Shown one piece after another: positions 58,140 through 64,000 of a stretch of DNA of 64,000 bases. Source of the stretch: Arenicola marina (lineage: Eukaryota; Annelida; Polychaeta; Arenicolidae). Positions within the stretch are counted from its first letter, which is position 1; each line of letters starts with the position of its first letter. The notes under the pieces are model-generated. The model ran no database searches, was not told the origin of the DNA, and worked only from the letters and a program-made list of their open reading frames with translations. The stretch lies in contig OZ025258.1 in assembly GCA_964019135.1 (NCBI GenBank), forward strand, positions 6,095,961 through 6,159,960, written 5' to 3'. The position numbers were made by a program, and so were the translations under genes.

Positions 58140-58870
58140 CGGTACTTTCGTATCTTTTATTTATGATGTCTTCGTGACGTCATTTGACGGTCACGACCAT
58201 ATTCGCGATGGCTTCTATTTTGCAAAATATACTTACTTATGAACTCATGGGTGAACTCATGAACTTATGGGTGATGTTAGCTATTTGCCAAATTAGCTGA
58301 ACGTCAAGCTGGCCCAATCTTTCGTAGGAGAATGTTACCTATGACGTTGACGCACACTTATCACCCTCGCCATAAGGTGTCTCTGAAGACGACGTGTAAC
58401 GTAAAATACACCGGAAGCCACCCTACCGTATAATAGATGATAGTCCCGCGCATATGCAAAACAATCGTGCATGTTGTGGTAAAAGCATGAATTTGGCACA
58501 CATGTTCGAAATTCCACCTTGGCTAATCAAATTGAGCTATAGTGTCAAATCAGATTTGACACCTGACGTCTATGGCGGCAATTTCCATAGTATCTTGGAA
58601 ACTGACAAGGACAAGGATAAAACTGTTATTCTGATGTCTATCCATAGCTTTGCAGGTTCGAAGTATGCCACATGAACCATTATGGATGACTTCTTTCTCT
58701 GTAGCCTAAACCCTGTATCTACAGCCTAAACGTCCTCACTTAGAAGGTTCTGCCTTGTCACCAGAGAGTTTCTCCAATTGGCTGGGATGGCGTTCTACTT
58801 GTAGTTACCCCATTACATTTACTCGTAGTGATGGCGGGCGCGGATGATTGAACTTGACACGCATTTTCGC
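58140..58870 (+). repeat. Duplicated ~0.75-kb segment, second copy
   Basis: Same orientation as 54880-55670 and collinear with it. It includes two extra short duplications (gaactcatgggt) and ends at gaacttgacacgca, as does the first copy near 55655. Confidence 0.65.
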
Positions 58871-59514
58871 GAGCAAAGCTACGAGATACGAGCGAAATGA
58901 ACCTAGATCTCGAAATTTGTAACCTATTGTTTGTAGATCTGTGACCAAGGTACATATGGTTATCCTCACAATGACGCCCCTGCACCTTTTAGATTTCCAG
59001 ATATTGTGTATTATTGTTGGAATAGCCATCATTATGGCAAACTAAAGACGCCTTGCTCTTGAAGACAAGTTGTTGAATTCTTTGACCACGAAAACCAATA
59101 CATAGAGTTAAATAGAGTGATCCCACTTCGTTTTGGAGATGTTGTGTACTGTTACAGACCGTATCCGCCATCTTGGAAAAATGGTAGATGCGTTGCCCCA
59201 ACTTACACAATAGCACTTCTTTATTCCCTAAAAAGTATACATAAACATAAAAATCTTCAGTGTTCATTTTCAAAATATTTAGTATTTTCGTGGTCTTGTC
59301 CGCCATTTTGAAAAAAAATAAAAGTTGCAACAGGATATTCAATAATTACTTTCTTTCGAATTCAGTGACCCCGAAAAAATATGTACAGGTATCAAAATAA
59401 TAGTTCTATCCCTGTTGTTTTCAAGATATTCAGTATTTTGCTGGCCTGATTCGTCATATTGGAAAATGGCGGAGGCGTTGCACCTAGATCCACGAGAAAT
59501 TTGTTCTTTGTTTT
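58871..59514. other. Imperfect repeats around gccatttt / aaaatgg
   Basis: Three loosely similar blocks of about 140 bp contain cgccatcttggaaaaatgg-type dyads followed by cgttgc (59165, 59310 and 59455) and ttcagtattttc. They may be an old tandem triplication. No gene. Confidence 0.4.
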
Positions 59515-59943
59515 CGTTCAGGGGCCTGAGCTAGCTCAGGAGGCTGGCTCAGGCCCAGGGTACTAGCCCATGCCGCTGGCCCAGGGCACCAGCTGAGGCC
59601 CCTAAACCAGGCCTAGCCCTGGCCGCTAGTCCAGGCTGCTGGCTCTGGGCGCTACCCCCGTAAGCTACCCTAGGTTGCTAGCCTAGGCCGATAGCGCAGG
59701 TTTACCCCAGTATGCTAACCCAGGTTTAGCCCAGTATGCTAACCCAGGCCGCTAGCCAGGGCGCCAACCCAGGCGGCTAGCCAGGGCATCAATCTAGGCC
59801 TTGCCAAGGCCGCTACCTCAGGCCGCTAGCCCAGGCCCCTGGCCCAGGCAGCTTTGCCCAGGCTGCTAAGCCAGGCAGCTTTGCCCAGGCTGCTAAGCCA
59901 GGCCGCTAGCTTAAACCGTTAGCCCAAGCTCCTATCCCAGGCA
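59515..59943. repeat. Irregular minisatellite (gctagcccaggcc)
   Basis: Units of about 13-23 bp contain gctagcccaggc, gctaacccagg and ctgctaagccagg. A 40-bp stretch is duplicated exactly near 59845-59900. Confidence 0.85.
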
Positions 59944-60715
59944 GACCGAGGAAGCATTGTGTTAGGGAGGCGGGGGCATGGGGTTGACCAAGCGAGTATT
60001 GTCTTGGGGGGCAGGGGCATGGGGCTGCCGAGGGAGTATTGTCATGGGGGAAGGGGGCATTGGGCTGACCGAGGAAGTATTGTCTTGGGGATGGGCCAGA
60101 CCGAGGGAGTATTGTCATGGGGGGAGGGGGCATGGGCTGACCGAGGAAGTATTTTCATGTGGAGGGAGGGGGCATGGGGCTGACCGAGGAAGTATTGTCA
60201 TGTGGAGGGAGGGGGAACGGGGCTGATCGAGGGAGTATTGCCATGATTGAGGAGAAGAAATGGGCTGACCGAGGGAGCTGTCTCGGGGGGGGGGCGGAAT
60301 GGTGCTGACCGAAGGGGTATTGTCTCGAGGGGGGGGGAGGCTGCCCGAGGGTGTATTGTCTTAGGGATGGGGCAGACCGAGGGAGTATTGTCATGGGGGG
60401 AGGGGGCATGGGGCTGACCGAGGAAGTATTGTCATGAGGAGGGAGGGGGCATGGGGCTGACCGAGGAAGTATTGTCATGCGGAGGGAGGGGGCATGGGGC
60501 TCACCGAGAGCGTATAGCCGTTGGGGGTGGGGCGGGATGAAGCATGGGGCTGATCGAGGGATTATTGTCTTGGAGGGCGGGGGCATGGGGCTGCCCGAGG
60601 GTTTATTGTCGTGGGGATGGGGGGCATGAGGCAGACCGAGGAAGTATTGTCATGGGGGCGGGGGACAATGTTCTGACCGAGGAAGTATTGTCATGAGGAG
60701 GGAAAGCATGAACGT
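59944..60715. repeat. ~45-bp G-rich minisatellite
   Basis: The unit is gctgaccgaggaagtattgt followed by catgaggagggagggggcatgggg in pieces, with lengths of 35-50 bp. It is purine/G-rich on the plus strand. The 143-residue minus-strand frame is a by-product. Confidence 0.9.
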
Positions 60716-60723
60716 TTATTGAC

Positions 60724-62235
60724 TCGTTTCGAGTTTAAAACCTGAATCAGCGTATGTATACCTATGTAGACCCATCGCATAACGGCATTATGAGCCGCAT
60801 AGATCACGTGTTAGTGGCCAGTAAAATGAAAACTCAACTCGGTGACTGTGTGATCAAGCTTGCTCCGACACCCGATCACAAAGGTGTAGTGACCACTCTA
60901 AATCTAGGGACTGAGAATCGTGGTAAGGGATACTGGAAACTCAACTGTATTTTTCTGCCTTGATTATGTTCAAAATATGACAAAGAAACGCTTTATAGGA
61001 TATAACATAACAATGGTGCAAGACGTCATCGACTATTTAGAAGAAAAACGTGAAAGGGGCTATGTCCTCTCCTTAGATTTCAAAAAGGCTTTTGACTCTT
61101 TGGAATGAAACTTTATGTTAAAATCGTTGGAAAAGTTTAATTTTGGTCCAAATTTTGTCAAGGCGATAAGTACGATATATAAAAAACCTGTTATGCAAGT
61201 AAAGAATAACGGGTACCTATCAGAATCGTTCGATATGTCGCGCGGTATACGCCAAGGTTGTCCACTGTCAGCCTTTTGACTCTTTGGAATGAAACTTTAT
61301 GTTAAAATCGTTGGAAAAGTTTAATTTTGGTCCAAATTTTGTCAAGGCGATAAGTACGATATATGAAAAACCTGTTATGCAAGTAAAGAATAACGGGTAC
61401 CTATCAGAATCGTTCGATATGTCGCGCGGTATACGCCAAGGTTGTCCACTGTCAGCCTTTTGACTCTTTGGAATGAAACTTTATGTTAAAATCGTTGGAA
61501 AAGTTTAATTTTGGTCCAAATTTTGTCAAGGCGATAAGTACGATATATGAAAAACCTGTTATGCAAGTAAAGAATAACGGGTACCTATCAGAATCGTTCG
61601 ATATGTCGCGCGGTATACGCCAAGGTTGTCCACTGTCAGCCCTACTGTTCATATATTATCACTTGAAATGATGTCCTTGTCACTAAAACAGGAAGTGACG
61701 GGTGTAACCATAACATATATAAACGAAAGCCGAAATGTTATACTCAGTCAGTATGCAGATGATTGCATTGTCTTCATACAAGATGAGCAAGAGATTCCCC
61801 GCCTCCTGTCAAGTATGGAGAGGTTCGGGGACGTTGCTGGTTTACGTCTAAACATCGATAAGACGATCGGGATTTGTGTAGGACAGGTAACCAGTCAATC
61901 CATAATCAGCGGTATACGGTTCACAAACGAACCGCTAAAATGTCTGGGTATCTTTGTAGGCCAAGATCATTAAAAATGTACAAATTGGGAAAGCAAATTG
62001 AAAGCAATCGATAAAGAAACGAGAACGTCAAGCGTAGCTTGAGAAGGAAGGGAGACGAAAATCTGGGGATAAGTGCAACTGGAATATATATAGCGAGTGC
62101 CGACTATGTACATGCATTACTGACAGAGTATAGGCCGAAATGTCCGCGCGCCGTGAGTCATTTGGCGTATCGAAGCTTTATAATGGGATCGGCCATGTTA
62201 AATGTCTTTGTTTTTTTGCGTGCAAGCACTGGTCT
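60724..62235 (+). mobile_element. L1-like LINE with internal deletion and triplication
   Basis: The first part (60754-60963) is the end of an AP endonuclease: SRIDHVLVASKM, PTPDHKGVVTTL and GKGYWKLN. The next (60960-61108) jumps into the reverse transcriptase (DYLEEKRERGYVLSLDFKKA), so about 300 residues between the two domains are missing. A 184-bp block is then triplicated. The catalytic SQYADDCIVF lies at 61741-61775 and LNIDKTIG follows. The C-terminal part is missing after about 62235. The element is dead. Clade assignment (L1/Tx1 group) rests on motif resemblance. Confidence 0.8.
61089..61640 (+). repeat. 184-bp tandem triplication inside the LINE
   Basis: cttttgactctttggaatga recurs at 61089, 61273 and 61457. 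Copies differ by one base that I can see (tatataaaaaacc versus tatatgaaaaacc). The join has gtcagcc/ttttgac with short homology to ggcttttgac. 184 is not a multiple of 3, so the frame is destroyed. Confidence 0.92.
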
Positions 62236-63205
62236 GATTTGAATGGCATTTGGCACACATGATGTCAGTAATATTGGTACCTATTCCACGACATACAGGA
62301 AGTCTTTCTGCATTTATTTAGGCACAGCGATTTTTCTCCATTTTTATTCGGGTCAAATTTAACCATCCAATAGCTCGAAAGCTATAAATGTGAGGTGAAA
62401 TCTGAGACCACATTTCTTTTGTGCCTCTCTCAGAAGAATACCTTGAGACAACCTGCGGATCTCTAGAGCCAATATTAACGGAGCTACAAAGAAAAACATG
62501 ATTCGTGACCTTGACCTTGTTGTGACCTTGACCTTGGAAGCGTGACCTTAAAAAAATCAATATAGTGCTTTGACCCAAATACTAATGTCATGTCTCACGC
62601 AAGGTGTCGTTTGTCTGACATGTCCCCTTCATGGAGAAATTGGGGAGGTCATTTTCCCGCCAAAATGCTTCTGTAGGGTCCCATGTTAAACTTTGGGAAT
62701 TTTTAGCGCAAAACTATTTGGGCGATTTGCATAAATGAAAGATCATATAGAAGGTACTAATGGGCACAATACGTGAAATAATTTACAGCGTGATTAAATG
62801 GAAACTGCGAACGTTATAGCGATTTTTTCGTGTTTTGGTCCTATCTTTCAATGGTTAAGCGAAGTTTGAAAAATTCCTGTGACCTTGACCTTTGACCTAC
62901 ATTGCCCATCTACAAACATAGCCTGACGGTGGGCCGTGGCATTTTCTGTGCAAGATGCTGTGGCGCCAAAACTTTTTATCCTACGTCAAATCTGATGTCA
63001 GTAACGCGAAAGACTTTGAGGATACTAATTGCGGCTCTCTAGCTACAATATTAAGAGAGTTAGAGCGGAAAATGTGTTTTGGACGAATGACGTCATCGTG
63101 ACCTTGACCTTTGAGTGATATTGCCCATCTACGAACTTGACCTGTCGATGGGCTGTCGGAATGTTTTGGTAAAAGAAGAGAACGATGTCTTTAGTCGAGA
63201 TATAA
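62236..63205. mobile_element. Unclassified repeat carrying tgaccttga motifs
   Basis: The block contains tgaccttga at 62506, 62523, 62880 and 63099. It also has recurring phrases such as tctctag...caatattaacggagctac (62460 and 63036, and again near 63545), aacatgattcgtgacc and gcccatctac. It ends in a (GACA)n tract. This arrangement is typical of a dispersed non-autonomous element in marine invertebrate genomes. There is no frame of note. Confidence 0.5.
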
Positions 63206-63211
63206 TGCTCC

Positions 63212-63254
<43 letters not shown>
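63206..63254. repeat. (GACA)n microsatellite
   Basis: About twelve tandem gaca units, at the end of the preceding repeat. Confidence 0.95.
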
Positions 63255-63258
<4 letters not shown>

Positions 63259-64000
63259 AGTCAGTGAGGACACTGATGATGACGAAAATCGACTTTGGGT
63301 CAAAGAGCGTGTCTTTTGCGACCAGTCCCGACTCTCTAGCGTCGCTATTATACGAACGGCGGCCATCGACGAGTAAGGAGTGTCGGTCGATATCGCCGTC
63401 CGCTCATAATGGGAGCCTCAGCAAAGGGGGGTGCAACTCTTGCGAGCGCTCTAGCGGCCAAACTAAGCGTCCTAGAGCAATTCTATCGCAATTTTCGCTG
63501 GTCAACCTGCCATCTCTCTCTCGCTTCATGCCAAATCTGGGTTCCCTAGCTCAAATATTAACCGAGTTATGGCCCTTGAAACTTCGAAACGCCACAAAAG
63601 TCCCAGAGAGAAATGCCGTCGGCCCTGGAACCGGAAGTAAGATTTTTGACGATTTTTGACGATTTTTGGTAAGTACTAAAAGTGACAGGCTGGTGATTTT
63701 GAATTTTTGATATGCAATGGTGCATATGACTTTCCATAGTGCCTAATTACCGCGTAGTAATGCTATATACCCGCCAATAGTTCCGTTTTCATTGTCTAAT
63801 TACCTAATGACGGGTTCGTTTAGAGCTGGGTTTGAAGCATTAACACTTGCCACCACACGTCGAAGTATCGTCGTGAACATGTTTCGTTGGGGTTTTAGTC
63901 GATATAAAGATTGAGGCGGAAGCGTGGGGTGATGCGGTAGACCTTATGGAAGGCCGATATCAGGATATTGCGGGGAAAACTACATTTTGAAAGCTATACT
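63255..64000. other. No gene seen
   Basis: A 131-residue plus frame (63264-63659) overlaps the repeat phrase gctcaaatattaaccgagtta and has no recognisable domain. From 63650 on the sequence is unique-looking, with a small tgacgatttt tandem (63638-63667). Confidence 0.4.

Noticed and set aside
54880-58870. LTR retrotransposon with 0.75-kb LTRs
   Set aside because: No gag or pol sequence, primer site or polypurine tract recognised between the copies, and the ends do not show TG..CA clearly.

Overview
This is a eukaryotic, metazoan window that is mostly repeats. It holds one protein-coding gene I can reconstruct: a complete seven-exon serine dehydratase / threonine deaminase gene (SDS/SDSL family) on the minus strand, coding from 46310 down to 35883. 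All intron phases agree and the product is 325 residues, close to the human enzyme as I remember it (about 328). Many long minisatellites, some starting exactly at 5' splice sites inside introns, together with L1/Tx1-like and CR1-like LINEs, tRNA-derived SINEs and many small inverted-repeat transposons, suggest an invertebrate deuterostome. A cephalochordate (amphioxus, Branchiostoma) is my best guess. That is an inference, not a proof.

Layout. 1-9.2 kb: copy A of an unidentified 2-kb dispersed repeat carrying two hAT-like insertions; a palindrome-rich AT array; a fossil LTR-retrotransposon gag region on the minus strand, interrupted by LINE insertions, one of them a 2-kb L1/Tx1-like LINE. 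9.2-19.8 kb: a nest of palindromic ATGGTATACCAT arrays, a TIR element, (TA)n tracts, a 28-bp minisatellite holding a PIF/Harbinger-like element with a clean 3-bp target duplication, and a 38-bp minisatellite whose middle is inverted. 19.8-24.9 kb: copy B of the dispersed repeat, small MITEs and a Ty3-like integrase fossil. 24.9-28.3 kb: a 20-bp minisatellite. 28.4-34.1 kb: foldback elements, SINEs, short minisatellites and a LINE 3' end. 35.7-46.3 kb: the SDS gene. 46.3-53.2 kb: its upstream side, a 30-bp minisatellite free of indels, and AT-rich sequence. 53.2-64 kb: more hAT-like MITEs, a duplicated 0.75-kb segment, a perfect 210-bp inverted repeat, two GC-rich minisatellites, an L1-like LINE with an internal 184-bp triplication, and a repeat carrying nuclear-receptor-like motifs.

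The most notable structure is in the SDS gene. Intron 6 is about 6.4 kb and is almost entirely about 124 tandem copies of a 50-bp unit. That unit is itself the end of exon 6 plus its 5' splice donor, so the gene carries one real donor followed by roughly a hundred near-copies. Intron 5 repeats the theme with a 22-bp unit containing the donor motif of exon 5. By my rough sum, tandem arrays make up about a third of the window. Nearly all the long open frames elsewhere are products of these arrays and are not listed as genes.
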